A stretch of DNA of 64,000 nt from Rhizobium sp. CSW-27. GTDB taxonomy: Bacteria; Pseudomonadota; Alphaproteobacteria; Rhizobiales; Rhizobiaceae. Below, piece by piece: positions 34,877 to 43,773 of the stretch. Each line of letters starts with the position of its first letter. The first letter of the stretch is position 1. The notes below the pieces were generated by a model. That model saw nothing but the letters and a program-made list of their open reading frames with translations, did no database searches and was not told where the DNA came from. Where the stretch lies: assembly GCF_018760785.1 (NCBI RefSeq), contig NZ_JAHHZO010000007.1, positions 62,001 to 126,000 of the forward strand. Reading direction: 5' to 3'. The position numbers were made by a program, and so were the translations under genes.

Positions 34877-35983
34877 ATGCATGGTGCCTTGCCTGTGACC
34901 GAAACGATGTCCCCGCCGCCGCTTCTGATGGCGCGGGGGCTAGTCAAGGCCTATGGATCGAGCCGGGCCGTTGACGGCGTGGATCTCGACATTCCCGAAC
35001 GTGCCTTCACGACGTTTCTGGGACCGTCCGGCTGTGGCAAGACGACGATCCTCAGGATGATCGCCGGCTTCGAGAAGCCGGATGGCGGTTCGCTGGTGCT
35101 CGACGGCCGCTCGCTCATCGACGTGCCGCCGGAACGGCGCCCGGTCAACACGGTGTTCCAGAACTATGCCCTGTTCCCGCATCTGACGGTGTTCGAGAAT
35201 GTCGCCTTCTCGCTCACGCTTCGGCGAAGATCGCCCGATCCTGCGCCACGGGTGATGCGGGCACTGGAGACGGTACACATGTCCGAATTTGGCAACCGGT
35301 ATCCGCACCAGCTGTCCGGCGGACAGCAGCAGCGCGTCGCCGTTGCCCGCGCCATGGTCGCCGAGCCGCATCTTCTGCTGCTCGACGAACCACTCTCGGC
35401 GCTCGATCGCAAGATGCGCAGCCACCTCCAGATCGAACTCAAGGATCTGCAGAGGCGCCTGGGTATCGCCTTCGTCTATGTGACCCACGACCAGGAAGAG
35501 GCCTTTGCCCTGTCGGATGTCGTCGTGGTGATGAATCGTGGCAGGATCGTCCAGCGGGCGGATCCAGCCACGCTCTATGCGCGACCGGCCAACGGATTTG
35601 TCGCGGATTTCATCGGATCGGCCACGCTTGTCGCCGGAACCGTGATGTCCGGCAGCGCCGGCCAGGGCATGGCCTCAATGGAGACCGCTCTCGGGATCAT
35701 TCAGGCACCGGTCGTCGAGGGCCTCAGCCCCGGCGATCCTGCGTTGCTGGTGCTGCGTCCTGAACATCTTGCGCTTCGTCGCGAGGGGCCGGATCGCCAT
35801 TTCCCCGCCGAATGGCCGGGGATTGTCCGTCACGTCGTCTACCAGGGCAGCAGCTACATGATCGAGGCGGAATGCGCAGGCATTCTGCTGCGCCTTTCTG
35901 CCCTGATGCCGCCCCGGATCGGTGAAAGCGTGGCGATCGGCCTCGATCCCGCGCGCGCCTTCATCACGAGGCCGGGCGAATGA
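34877..35983 (+). CDS. Polyamine-type ABC transporter ATP-binding protein (PotA-like)
   Basis: 368-residue ATPase: Walker A GPSGCGKTT, Q-loop VFQNYALFPHL, signature LSGGQQQR, Walker B LLLLDEPLSALD, switch VTHDQEEAFALSD; C-terminal TOBE domain (LVLRPEHLALRREG). The gene starts 3 bp after the binding-protein stop and ends in an ATGA overlap with the first permease, so the importer is a single translational unit. Confidence 0.88.
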   Translation: MHGALPVTETMSPPPLLMARGLVKAYGSSRAVDGVDLDIPERAFTTFLGPSGCGKTTILRMIAGFEKPDGGSLVLDGRSLIDVPPERRPVNTVFQNYALFPHLTVFENVAFSLTLRRRSPDPAPRVMRALETVHMSEFGNRYPHQLSGGQQQRVAVARAMVAEPHLLLLDEPLSALDRKMRSHLQIELKDLQRRLGIAFVYVTHDQEEAFALSDVVVVMNRGRIVQRADPATLYARPANGFVADFIGSATLVAGTVMSGSAGQGMASMETALGIIQAPVVEGLSPGDPALLVLRPEHLALRREGPDRHFPAEWPGIVRHVVYQGSSYMIEAECAGILLRLSALMPPRIGESVAIGLDPARAFITRPGE

Positions 35984-36858
35984 AACTGCCTCTCAGCCGC
36001 GCGCATCTCGCCATTCCCGTCGCTTTCCTGCTGTTTCTCGGATGCCTTCTGCCGCTCATCCTGCTGCTGGTCTTCAGCGTCTTCACCGTTGATATGGATG
36101 CCTTTGTCATGGTGCCGGCCTTTTCCCCGCAGGCCTGGGCGCAAATGCTGACCAAGCCGGTCTTCGCCTTTCTGATCGGCAAGGCCGTGATGTTCGGGCT
36201 TGGAACGGCGGTTCTGGCGGCCTTTGCCGGTTATCCCGTCGCCCTGGCCATCGCCTCGCTCGCACCCGCATGGAAGGGGATCGCCAGCGTCATTCTGCTG
36301 ACGCCGCTCTATACCGGCGAAATCGTGCGCATCTATGCCTGGCGGATCGTTCTGGGTTCGGAAGGATTGGTGAATACGCTGCTGATGTGGCTGGGCGTCA
36401 TCCATGCACCGCTCAAGTTCCTGCTGTTCACGCCATTCACGACCCACCTCGTGCTTCTCTATAACACGCTGCCCTTCATGGTTCTGCCGATCTGGCTGTC
36501 GATCGAACTGGTGGACCGGCGGCTGATCGAAGCGGCGCGCGATCTGGGGGCGCGTCCCTTGCACGCCTTCCTGAGAGTGACGCTGCCTCTGACGACGCCC
36601 GGCCTTTCGGTTGGCCTGTTTGCCGTCTTCGCGCTGGCTGCCGGCGACATGTTGACCCCGAGCCTGCTGGGCGGTCCCTCGGGTGTCACGCCGATGAGCA
36701 TGATCGACAATCTGTTCGGCACGGCCTTCGACTGGCCACTCGCCTCGGCTCTGTCGCTCAGTCTCCTTCTGGTGCTGCTCGCCTGCGCCACCGTCATGTC
36801 CTGGCTTGTCCTGCGGCTGAAGGGTGCGCGTGCCGTGTTTCGCGGAGGCATGCGATGA
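35980..36858 (+). CDS. Polyamine-type ABC transporter permease 1 (PotB-like)
   Basis: 292-residue permease, six hydrophobic helices, with coupling loop IEAARDLGARPLHAFLRVTLPLTTPG and the GDMLTPSLLGGPSG stretch characteristic of PotB/PotH proteins. Overlaps the ATPase and the second permease by 4 bp each. Confidence 0.87.
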   Translation: MKLPLSRAHLAIPVAFLLFLGCLLPLILLLVFSVFTVDMDAFVMVPAFSPQAWAQMLTKPVFAFLIGKAVMFGLGTAVLAAFAGYPVALAIASLAPAWKGIASVILLTPLYTGEIVRIYAWRIVLGSEGLVNTLLMWLGVIHAPLKFLLFTPFTTHLVLLYNTLPFMVLPIWLSIELVDRRLIEAARDLGARPLHAFLRVTLPLTTPGLSVGLFAVFALAAGDMLTPSLLGGPSGVTPMSMIDNLFGTAFDWPLASALSLSLLLVLLACATVMSWLVLRLKGARAVFRGGMR

Positions 36859-37658
36859 AGCGCGCCGCTGCCATTACGCTGACGCTTGCCGTGGCCTTCT
36901 TCTATCTGCCGATCGCGGTTCTGTCGCTGTTCTCCTTCAACCGTTCGGCGCTGATGACCTTCCCCCTGGATGGCTTCACGCTTGACTGGTACCGCGAACT
37001 GTCCGGCAATACCGCCTTTCTGAACGGTTTCGTGACAAGCTTCCTGGTGTCGCAACCGGTGGGCATCCTCTCCGCACTGATCGGATTGCTGGCGGCTCTT
37101 GCCCTGGCATCGCCCGGTCTGCGCGGACGCTCGGTCTTCATCGCCCTGCTGGTGCTGCCCTTTCTCGTGCCGAAGACGGTGCTTTCCATCGCACAGGCCA
37201 TGCTTCTCAACTGGGCGGGGCTGGGCCGTGGGGCCACCGCCCTGATTGCCGCCCAGACGCTGGTTGCCATCCCGTTCACGACCACCATCATCGCGGCCGT
37301 GCTGGTGCGGCTTGATCCCCGGCTGGAGGAGGCTGCCCGCGACCTCGGCGCGACACCCTGGCAGACCTTCCGCCGCGTGACCTTTCCGCAGATCAGGGGC
37401 GCCGTCGGGGCCGCCTATTCCATCGGCGTCATCCTATCTCTCGCGGACCTGACCATTTCCATGTTCCTCGCCGGACGCACGCAGCCCCTGTCGCTCATCG
37501 TCGCTTCGCAGTTCCGCCGCGAACTGAAGCCCGATCTCAATGCCATGCAGGTCGTCGTGCTGTTTCTGACCGGCCTCATCGTTTTCATCGGCGAGTATTT
37601 TCGCCGTCGGCGCCGCGTGCACGCACCGGCACCGCGCAAGGAGACTGCCCATGTCTGA
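36855..37658 (+). CDS. Polyamine-type ABC transporter permease 2 (PotC-like)
   Basis: 267-residue permease with the PotC hallmarks LYLPIAVLSLFSFN (here FYLPIAVLSLFSFN) near the N-terminus, LDWYRELSGN, and the coupling loop EEAARDLGATPWQTFRRVTFPQIRG. It overlaps the flavoprotein gene by 8 bp, tying transport and catabolism into one operon. Confidence 0.87.
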   Translation: MKRAAAITLTLAVAFFYLPIAVLSLFSFNRSALMTFPLDGFTLDWYRELSGNTAFLNGFVTSFLVSQPVGILSALIGLLAALALASPGLRGRSVFIALLVLPFLVPKTVLSIAQAMLLNWAGLGRGATALIAAQTLVAIPFTTTIIAAVLVRLDPRLEEAARDLGATPWQTFRRVTFPQIRGAVGAAYSIGVILSLADLTISMFLAGRTQPLSLIVASQFRRELKPDLNAMQVVVLFLTGLIVFIGEYFRRRRRVHAPAPRKETAHV

Positions 37659-39138
37659 CCCTCATCCTCGTGCCGATCTTGCCCTGACCAGGCTGGCAGA
37701 AGCCGCCCGCGCCGACCTTGCGCTGCTGGGTTTCCCGGCCGCGCCATGGCTCGATCCCGTGTCTGTAGCGCCCGGCGTGCCGGTCGATGATGTTGCGATC
37801 GTCGGCGGCGGTCAGTCCGGCATCACGATTGCAGCCCAACTGATCTGGGACGGGTTTTCCGTCGGCCTGTTCGATGCTGCCCCCGCCGGCGACGAGGGGC
37901 CCTGGACCACCTTTGCCCGCATGGAGGAACTGCGAACACCGAAGACGCTCGTCGGCAATGAATTCAACGTTGCAAACCTCTCCGTCCGCCGCTGGTTCGA
38001 AGCCCGCCACGGCGAGACCGCCTGGCAGGCCCTGCCGCGCGTTCCTCGTACCGACTGGAAGGCCTATCTTGACTGGTATGCCTCCATCTTCGGCATCCGG
38101 ATCGAAAACGAAACGAAGATCATCGACATCGCCCCGGAAGGCCAGCTTCTGGCCCTGACGCTTGAATGCCGAGGCCGAACCGAGCGTCGGCTGGCGCGAG
38201 CGGTGGTGCTGGCCACCGGCTTCGATGGGGCTGGCGCGTGGCAGGTGCCATCCTTTATCGCCGAAGCGCTTCCGCCGCATCGCTATGACCATACCAACGG
38301 GCCGGTGAATTTCGACCGCCTGAAGGGCCGGCGCGTCGGTGTGCTCGGCCATGGGGCTTCTGCCTTCGACAATGCCATTCAGGCGCTGAAGGCGGGTGCC
38401 GCCTCTGTCGATCTGTGCTTCCGCCGCGAAAGGCTGCCGCGGACAAACCCGCATCGGGCGCTGGAGACGCCGGCGCTGATGACGCATTTTGCCGAACTCT
38501 CGGACCTGACGCGCTGGCAGATCGCCCGCTTCTTCCGCAAATCGGACCAGCCGCCGCCGCTGCGCAGTTTCGAAACGGCACTCTCCATGCCCGGTTTCCG
38601 CTTGCGGCCTGCCACCCCGTGGCTGGCGGTCGGCGAGCGCAACGGCGTCGTGCAGGTGGAAACGCCACAGGGTGAGCTGATCTTCGACCATCTGCTCCTG
38701 GCAACCGGCCTTCATGTCGATCCGTCACTCAGGCCGGAACTTCGCAGCATCGCCGGACGCGTCAGGACCTGGGCCGATTGCTTCCAGCCGCCCGCCGGCG
38801 AGGAGGACGAACGTCTGGGGCGGCTGCCCTATCTCGACCGGCATTTCGCCTTCGAGCCGAAGGATCCGGCCGATGAATGGCTCTCGCGCATCTTTGCCTT
38901 CAACAGCCTGAGTGCCGTCAGCCAGGGGCCGCATTCCACCTCGATCAGCGGTCACCGGCACGCGCTTCCGCGCCTGGTTCGCGGCGTCGAGCGCCGCCTG
39001 CTGCTCGATCAGGAAAGCGGGCTGGTGGCCCGCCTCGAAGCCTATGCCTCCAACGATCTGCCGGTTCCGGAGGATTTCGAGACGCGCTTTGCCACCATGC
39101 CGACAGGTTCGACGGCATCTGCCGCGAGGGCTTCCTGA
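37651..39138 (+). CDS. FAD/NAD(P)-dependent monooxygenase-like flavoprotein
   Basis: 495-residue flavoprotein. The FAD Rossmann motif is VAIVGGGQSG (G52-G57), and a second dinucleotide fold begins GRRVGVLGHGASAFDNA (about residue 230). GPWTTFARMEELRTPK and TGFDGAGAWQVPSFI resemble the FAD-ring and FATGY-like stretches of class B flavin monooxygenases. This points to N-hydroxylation or Baeyer-Villiger/C-hydroxylation of the imported molecule with NADPH and oxygen. The ATG at 37651 has AAGGAGACTGCCC, and the stop shares a base with the creatininase start (TGATG). Confidence 0.8.
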   Translation: MSDPHPRADLALTRLAEAARADLALLGFPAAPWLDPVSVAPGVPVDDVAIVGGGQSGITIAAQLIWDGFSVGLFDAAPAGDEGPWTTFARMEELRTPKTLVGNEFNVANLSVRRWFEARHGETAWQALPRVPRTDWKAYLDWYASIFGIRIENETKIIDIAPEGQLLALTLECRGRTERRLARAVVLATGFDGAGAWQVPSFIAEALPPHRYDHTNGPVNFDRLKGRRVGVLGHGASAFDNAIQALKAGAASVDLCFRRERLPRTNPHRALETPALMTHFAELSDLTRWQIARFFRKSDQPPPLRSFETALSMPGFRLRPATPWLAVGERNGVVQVETPQGELIFDHLLLATGLHVDPSLRPELRSIAGRVRTWADCFQPPAGEEDERLGRLPYLDRHFAFEPKDPADEWLSRIFAFNSLSAVSQGPHSTSISGHRHALPRLVRGVERRLLLDQESGLVARLEAYASNDLPVPEDFETRFATMPTGSTASAARAS

Positions 39139-39974
39139 TGCGATCCTTCTACTGGGCCGATCACCCGACTGCTGCACTTGCGGTGCGGGATCTGACGAGG
39201 ACGGTGGCGGTTCTGCCTATCGCCGCCGTGGAGCAACATGGCCCACACCTGCCGCTCGGGGTCGATGCCTTCATCAACCGCGCCATTGTCGAGCGCTGCG
39301 TCGGCCGTCTTCAGCCGGAGCATGATGTTCTCGTGCTGCCCGCGTTGACGGTGGGCAAATCCGACGAGCATCTGGCGTTTCCGGGTACGCTGGCCATTGA
39401 TGGCGCGACGCTGCGCCGGGTCTGGCTGGATATGGCCGCAAGTCTGCACCGCGCGGGCATTCGCCGCCTTGTTTTCTTCAACTCGCATGGCGGACAGATG
39501 GCCCTGATGGATATCGTCTGCCGCGACATTCGCATTCGCTTCGGCATGCTGGCGATCTCCTGCTCCTGGTTTCGCCTGACGGCGGTGGACGATCTCTTTT
39601 CAGGCAGCGAGATTGCGCACGGGATTCATGGAGGCGATATCGAAACCAGCATGATGCTCGCCATCGCCCCGCATCTGGTGGATATGGACAAAGCCGAAGA
39701 CTTCGTGCCGCTGACGGTTGCCATCGAGCGAAGTGGCAGTCCCCTGACGGCAGAGGGCGCCGTCGGCTTCGGCTGGCAGGCGCAGGATCTGCACGAAGCC
39801 GGCGTCTGCGGCAATGCCGCTGCCGCAAGTGCCGAAAAGGGCGAGCGGGTGCTGGAGCGTGCCGCAGACGATCTTGTGCGGCTGATCGAGGCGACCGGGG
39901 CATTTGACCTCGCGCATCTTGCGCCAGTCACGCGGTTCAGCCGCGCCGCATCCGATGATGCTGCCGGTTTCTGA
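39138..39974 (+). CDS. Creatininase-family metal-dependent amidohydrolase
   Basis: 278-residue creatininase-family protein. Metal ligands appear as E32 and H34 (VEQHGPHLPLGVD, with D43), H117 (NSHGGQ) and E169 (GDIETS). Family members open cyclic amides (creatinine) or hydrolyse formamide and carbamoyl bonds in riboflavin/F420 precursor, mycofactocin and 3-dehydro-glucoside pathways. In this operon ring opening of a lactam- or hydantoin-like intermediate after oxidation is a reasonable guess. Confidence 0.83.
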   Translation: MRSFYWADHPTAALAVRDLTRTVAVLPIAAVEQHGPHLPLGVDAFINRAIVERCVGRLQPEHDVLVLPALTVGKSDEHLAFPGTLAIDGATLRRVWLDMAASLHRAGIRRLVFFNSHGGQMALMDIVCRDIRIRFGMLAISCSWFRLTAVDDLFSGSEIAHGIHGGDIETSMMLAIAPHLVDMDKAEDFVPLTVAIERSGSPLTAEGAVGFGWQAQDLHEAGVCGNAAAASAEKGERVLERAADDLVRLIEATGAFDLAHLAPVTRFSRAASDDAAGF

Positions 39975-40107
39975 GCCAGCCACGATCCGCACCGCCACGG
40001 CGGACGGCACCGAACTGGTGGCGGATGTCCATCGCCCCGCCGGCGCCGGAGTCAGCAAGGTCATGGCGTGCAGTGTCACAGTGAAGGAAGGGAGCACAGC
40101 GACATGA
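39955..40107 (+). pseudogene. Remnant of a CocE/NonD-type alpha/beta hydrolase
   Basis: A 50-codon frame whose start (TIRTATADGTELVADVHRPAGAG) is the N-terminal beta-sheet opening of CocE/X-Pro dipeptidyl peptidase (S15) hydrolases, normally over 500 residues long. After about residue 29 it departs and ends in an unrelated stretch (SKVMACSVTVKEGSTAT). The stop overlaps the deaminase start in an ATGA arrangement. It looks like an in-frame internal deletion that fused the two ends of a lost gene and kept the operon coupled. Confidence 0.55.
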
Positions 40108-40586
40108 ATGACTGGGAGATGCACCTGTTGCGGCGCAGTTTCGAACTGGCCGAGGCGGCGCGGCGGCATGGAAACATGCCGTTCGGCGCCCTGCTGGCGG
40201 GGCCGGAGGGCGAGATTCTGATCGAACGGGAAAACGGTTATTATCCCGAGCGGGATGCGACGGCGCATGCCGAGCGGCTGGTGGCCACCGAGGCTTCGAA
40301 AGCCTATCCGGAGAGCTATCTTGCCTCCTGCACCCTCTACAGTTCCGCAGAACCCTGCGCCATGTGCGCCGGCGCCATCTACTGGACGGGCATTGGCCGT
40401 GTGGTCTACGGCCTCTCGGAAAAGCGGTTGCGGCAGTTGACCGGCGATCATCCCGACAACCCGACGATGGACATGCCCTGTCGCGAAGTTTTCGCCGCCG
40501 GACAGAAGGCGATCCATGTCGAAGGGCCTTGCCTCGATGAAGAGGCCGCCGCGATTCACCGGGGAGCCTGGGAGCAGCCGTCATGA
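40104..40586 (+). CDS. Nucleoside/guanine deaminase-like zinc enzyme (CDA fold)
   Basis: 160-residue cytidine-deaminase-fold protein with the zinc site H55-A-E57 and P84-C85-A86-M87-C88. E57 is the proton shuttle and the two cysteines plus His bind zinc. YYPERDATAHAE and the long C-terminal VFAAGQKAIHVEGPCLDEEA differ from TadA, so a free-base deaminase (guanine, cytosine, pterin or triazine-like) is more plausible than tRNA editing. The ATG at 40104 follows GAAGGGAG. ATGA overlap with the next gene. Confidence 0.8.
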   Translation: MNDWEMHLLRRSFELAEAARRHGNMPFGALLAGPEGEILIERENGYYPERDATAHAERLVATEASKAYPESYLASCTLYSSAEPCAMCAGAIYWTGIGRVVYGLSEKRLRQLTGDHPDNPTMDMPCREVFAAGQKAIHVEGPCLDEEAAAIHRGAWEQPS

Positions 40587-41638
40587 GTGCATTCTCCTCG
40601 CCCCTTCCGCTGGAGGCTGAGGCCCTGCTGGCTGAAATGCCCGGCTGGGGATCGGAATTCGACCGGACCTTTGCCAATCATGCCCCCATGGTGCTGACGG
40701 CGCTGGCCCGGATCGGCGGCAGCCCGCAACAGATGCGCCGCTTCTTCGACCATTACCGCGCCTACAAGAACCTGCGCCCCTTTGCCGTGCCGACGCAGAT
40801 GCTGGGTGATGATGACTGGCAATCCGCCATCGGGCACCGTGACCGTGAGCCGGATCTTCGCCTCTTCTTCAGCCGTCAGGTGGCGAAACGCGGCATTGAC
40901 GGTGCCTTGCGGCACTTCCTGCCCATTCTTGCGCCGGGCATCGCGGCGAGTGCCTTTCACGCCCTGATGCGCACCGCCTATGGCGTGTTGCGGGCGAATG
41001 ATACCGACATTACCGTCGCCCTTGCCTACTGGGCTGCCACCTATCTGGCCCTGCCGCCGGCAACAGGTGCGGCTCCGCTCACCGATGATCCGGCGGATGT
41101 GCTGCGGCGGGTGGCCGGTATCGAGGCGCTGCATAACCTTGTTCTCCACGAACTCCTCTGGCAGAACATCCGCGACGCCACGGCAACGGAGGAATTCCGG
41201 CCCGTGGTGGACTGGCTCGATATCGGGCCGGATGCGATGGAACGGATGGCCGGCGTTGCCATTCGCGCCTTTGCCGCCACGCAGCATTTTGCGGCCCTGC
41301 ACGTCGTCACCGGCCTGCACTGGATCCGTCTTGTGGCGCCTTTCTGCGAGCGGCCGACGCTCGACGTGATGCTGCGCGTCTTCTGGCAGGCGATTGCCGC
41401 CCTGATACCGGAGATGGGATTTCCGGTCCTTCCGGACGAGCGCATGGTCGACCGGTGGCGCAAGCTCGATGTGCCCGGTTGGGACGATATCCATGCCGCT
41501 GCCGCAGCCAGTTTCGACGAGCATGACATCAGCTTCGCCTTCTCGGCCTTCGAGGAGATGAAGGTTTACGGCGATCCGCTCTATCGTGTCGCTGCAGCCA
41601 GGCGCCTCGGCCTCATCGGAGATTACCGCAATGAATGA
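40583..41638 (+). CDS. Questin oxidase-like family protein (DUF4243)
   Basis: 351-residue helical protein. The N-terminal NHAPMVLTALARIGGSPQQMRRFFDHY and central AFHALMRTAYGVLRANDTDITVALAYWAATYLAL are the hallmark blocks of the questin-oxidase-like family (the H-x-P...H-Y and F-H-x-x-x-R-x-A-Y motifs), known mainly from fungal Baeyer-Villiger-type ring opening of anthraquinones. Further conserved histidines occur in ALHNLVLHEL and TGLHWIRL. Bacterial members are widespread but mostly uncharacterised. In an operon with a flavoprotein and amidohydrolases it is a candidate oxygenase or ring-opening enzyme. It overlaps the next gene by 8 bp. Confidence 0.7.
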   Translation: MSAFSSPLPLEAEALLAEMPGWGSEFDRTFANHAPMVLTALARIGGSPQQMRRFFDHYRAYKNLRPFAVPTQMLGDDDWQSAIGHRDREPDLRLFFSRQVAKRGIDGALRHFLPILAPGIAASAFHALMRTAYGVLRANDTDITVALAYWAATYLALPPATGAAPLTDDPADVLRRVAGIEALHNLVLHELLWQNIRDATATEEFRPVVDWLDIGPDAMERMAGVAIRAFAATQHFAALHVVTGLHWIRLVAPFCERPTLDVMLRVFWQAIAALIPEMGFPVLPDERMVDRWRKLDVPGWDDIHAAAAASFDEHDISFAFSAFEEMKVYGDPLYRVAAARRLGLIGDYRNE

Positions 41639-43157
41639 GGATGTGAACACGGCCGGCGCCAACTGCATCATCCAGGCGGGCACGGTACTCACCGGACTTG
41701 CCGCAGACGGCCGGATGCAGATGCGTCATGACGTTGCGATCCGCGTGCAGAACGGCATGATCGCGCAGATCGGCCCGATGGAAGCGGTCGGCTATGGCAA
41801 CGATCATCTGCCGCGCTACGGTTCGCCGGGGATGATCGCCATGCCGGGGCTGGTCAACAGTCATCATCATTTCGGTCTCACGCCGCTGATGATGGGGGTG
41901 CCCTTCGTGCCGCTGGAACTGTGGCTGCCGCAGTTCCGGGCGATGCGCTCGGTCGGGCCGCGGCTCGACACGCTCTATTCGGCCATCGAAATGCTGGAAA
42001 GCGGCACCACCACCGTGCATCACATTGCAAGCGGGCTCACCGGCTCGCCGGACGACTGGGACAGCGCCACCGATGCCGTGCTCGGCGCCTACCGGGATAT
42101 CGGCATGCGCGTCGGCTATTCCTTCATGATGCGTGACCGCAACATCCTCGCCTATGAACCGGACAGCGCCGTTCTTGCCCGCTTGCCGGAAGACCTGCAG
42201 CAATGGCTGCAGCCGAGGCTGTCTGCGGCGGATGTTCCCACCGCCGATTACATGGCCTTCTTCAAGGCGAGCCGTGACAAATGGCAGGACCGCAACCCGT
42301 TGCGGGTCCGGCACCATCTGGCGCCGGCCAACCTTCACTGGTGCAGCGATGACAGCCTGCAGATGATCTTCGAGACGGCGCGATCCTCCGGTGCGAATGT
42401 ACACATGCATCTCCTGGAGACGAAACGGCAGGCGGCGTTTGCCCGTGCCCATTACGGCCGTTCGGCCGTCGAGCATCTGGCGGCGCTCGGTTGCCTCGGT
42501 CCGGAACTGACGATCGGGCATGGCAACTGGGCCTCAGACAGCGATCTCGACCTGATAGCCGATTGCGGCTGCACCCTTTGCCACAATGCCAGCTCGGGGC
42601 TCAGGCTCGGCAGCGGCGTCGCGCCTGTCAACGCCATGCGCAAGCGCGGCATTCCCGTTGCGCTGGGGATCGACCAATCCAATCTGGCCGATGATCGCGA
42701 CATGCTGATCGAGATGAAGCTCGTCTGGGCGCTGCATCGGGGCACCGACCTGTTCAATGACAGGCCGGACGCGGCAGCCGTGCTGCAGATGGCAACAGAA
42801 CATGGCGCCCGCAGCGCCGGATATGACGGCATGGTGGGGCGTCTGGAGCCAGGGCTGCGCGCCGACATCGTACTGCTGAAGAAGGACAGGCTGGCGCGGC
42901 CCTGGCTGCATCCCGACACGCCGCTCAGCGAGGCGATCCTGCATCGCGCGATGAAGGACGCCATTCACCAGGTCTTCGTGGAGGGGCACAGGCTGGTGGA
43001 CGATGGACGCGTCATCTCCATTGATCGCGATGGCGTGATGCAGGAGATTGCCGAACGGCTGGCCGGGCCTGAAAGCGCTGCGGAGCGGGAGGCAAGGGCG
43101 ATGATCGACCGGCTGATGCCATATCTGGAGCAGATGCATCGGGACAATCCGCTCTGA
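41631..43157 (+). CDS. Amidohydrolase of the chlorohydrolase/8-oxoguanine-deaminase group
   Basis: 508-residue amidohydrolase. H78 and H80 (GLVNSHHHF) form the HxH metal pair; NVHMHLLETK, IGHGNWASDSD and GIDQSNLADDRD provide the later His/His/Asp ligands of the mononuclear ATZ/TRZ-type site. The N-terminal beta-sandwich (IIQAGTVLTGLA...) and the C-terminal LEPGLRADIVLLKKDRL are complete. Related enzymes deaminate guanine, 8-oxoguanine, isoxanthopterin or triazines. It is the last gene of the island. The start at 41631 is supported by ATCGGAGATTACCGCA. Confidence 0.82.
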   Translation: MNEDVNTAGANCIIQAGTVLTGLAADGRMQMRHDVAIRVQNGMIAQIGPMEAVGYGNDHLPRYGSPGMIAMPGLVNSHHHFGLTPLMMGVPFVPLELWLPQFRAMRSVGPRLDTLYSAIEMLESGTTTVHHIASGLTGSPDDWDSATDAVLGAYRDIGMRVGYSFMMRDRNILAYEPDSAVLARLPEDLQQWLQPRLSAADVPTADYMAFFKASRDKWQDRNPLRVRHHLAPANLHWCSDDSLQMIFETARSSGANVHMHLLETKRQAAFARAHYGRSAVEHLAALGCLGPELTIGHGNWASDSDLDLIADCGCTLCHNASSGLRLGSGVAPVNAMRKRGIPVALGIDQSNLADDRDMLIEMKLVWALHRGTDLFNDRPDAAAVLQMATEHGARSAGYDGMVGRLEPGLRADIVLLKKDRLARPWLHPDTPLSEAILHRAMKDAIHQVFVEGHRLVDDGRVISIDRDGVMQEIAERLAGPESAAEREARAMIDRLMPYLEQMHRDNPL

Positions 43158-43275
43158 AGGCAAAAGTCTATCTAAGGCAGAGGTGGCGCTCCGGGCGGTG
43201 GAAACCTCGCCCGATGAAGCGTTCCGGCGTCTTCGGCCTCCGAACCGGCTCCGTCCCGTCGCCTGCCGATCTCAA

Positions 43276-43773
43276 TCAGATCCGGTGCCGCGGGACGAGA
43301 GGATCCAGCGCGATCCGGCCGCTGCCGTACACGACGAGGGCCAATGCCATGGCCGCCCAGGGAAGATGGAAATTGGCCCAGCCATCCGGAATGGTCAGCT
43401 GGATGACGGCCGTCATCGCCAGCAGGCCAAGGGCCGCATAGCGCGTGAACAGGCCGAGCACCAGCAGAACGGGAAGCACGAGTTCGGCGATCCCCGCTGC
43501 CGCCGCCATGGTCAGCGGCAGGGGATAGGGAAATTCGCCGCCGAACAGGTGCAGCCTGAATTCCTCTTCGAACAGATATCTGGCGCCGTTCGAGAGCGTC
43601 AGGAACCCATCCCATTTGGTAAGCCCCGAATTGAAGAACGGGATCGCGAGGGCGATACGCAGGGCCAGCAGCGGCAGCGATGGCGGAATGGCGGCAAGCA
43701 GGCCTTCGGCGCGGTCATGAAGCTGCACGAGTGCTGCGCCGCGCCTGCGGGAGGAGGCGATGTCGGTGGTCAT
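43276..43773 (-). CDS. DoxX-family membrane protein of the bufferin operon
   Basis: 165-residue integral membrane protein with four helices (LALRIALAIPFFNSGLTKWDG, LTMAAAAGIAELVLPVLLVLGLF, YAALGLLAMTAVIQLTI, AAMALALVVYG), the DoxX pattern. It overlaps the bufC start (ATGA) and is the last gene of the operon. DoxX proteins accompany many bufferin loci, possibly for membrane redox or thiol balance during peptide maturation. The role is inferred from context. It converges on the amidohydrolase gene. Confidence 0.82.
   Translation of the reverse strand: MTTDIASSRRRGAALVQLHDRAEGLLAAIPPSLPLLALRIALAIPFFNSGLTKWDGFLTLSNGARYLFEEEFRLHLFGGEFPYPLPLTMAAAAGIAELVLPVLLVLGLFTRYAALGLLAMTAVIQLTIPDGWANFHLPWAAMALALVVYGSGRIALDPLVPRHRI

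Noticed and set aside
40104..40586. Annotation of the CDA-fold protein as the tRNA adenosine deaminase TadA
   Set aside because: The zinc motifs are shared, but the long C-terminal region and the operon context fit a free-base deaminase better; a TadA gene would not be expected in this catabolic operon.
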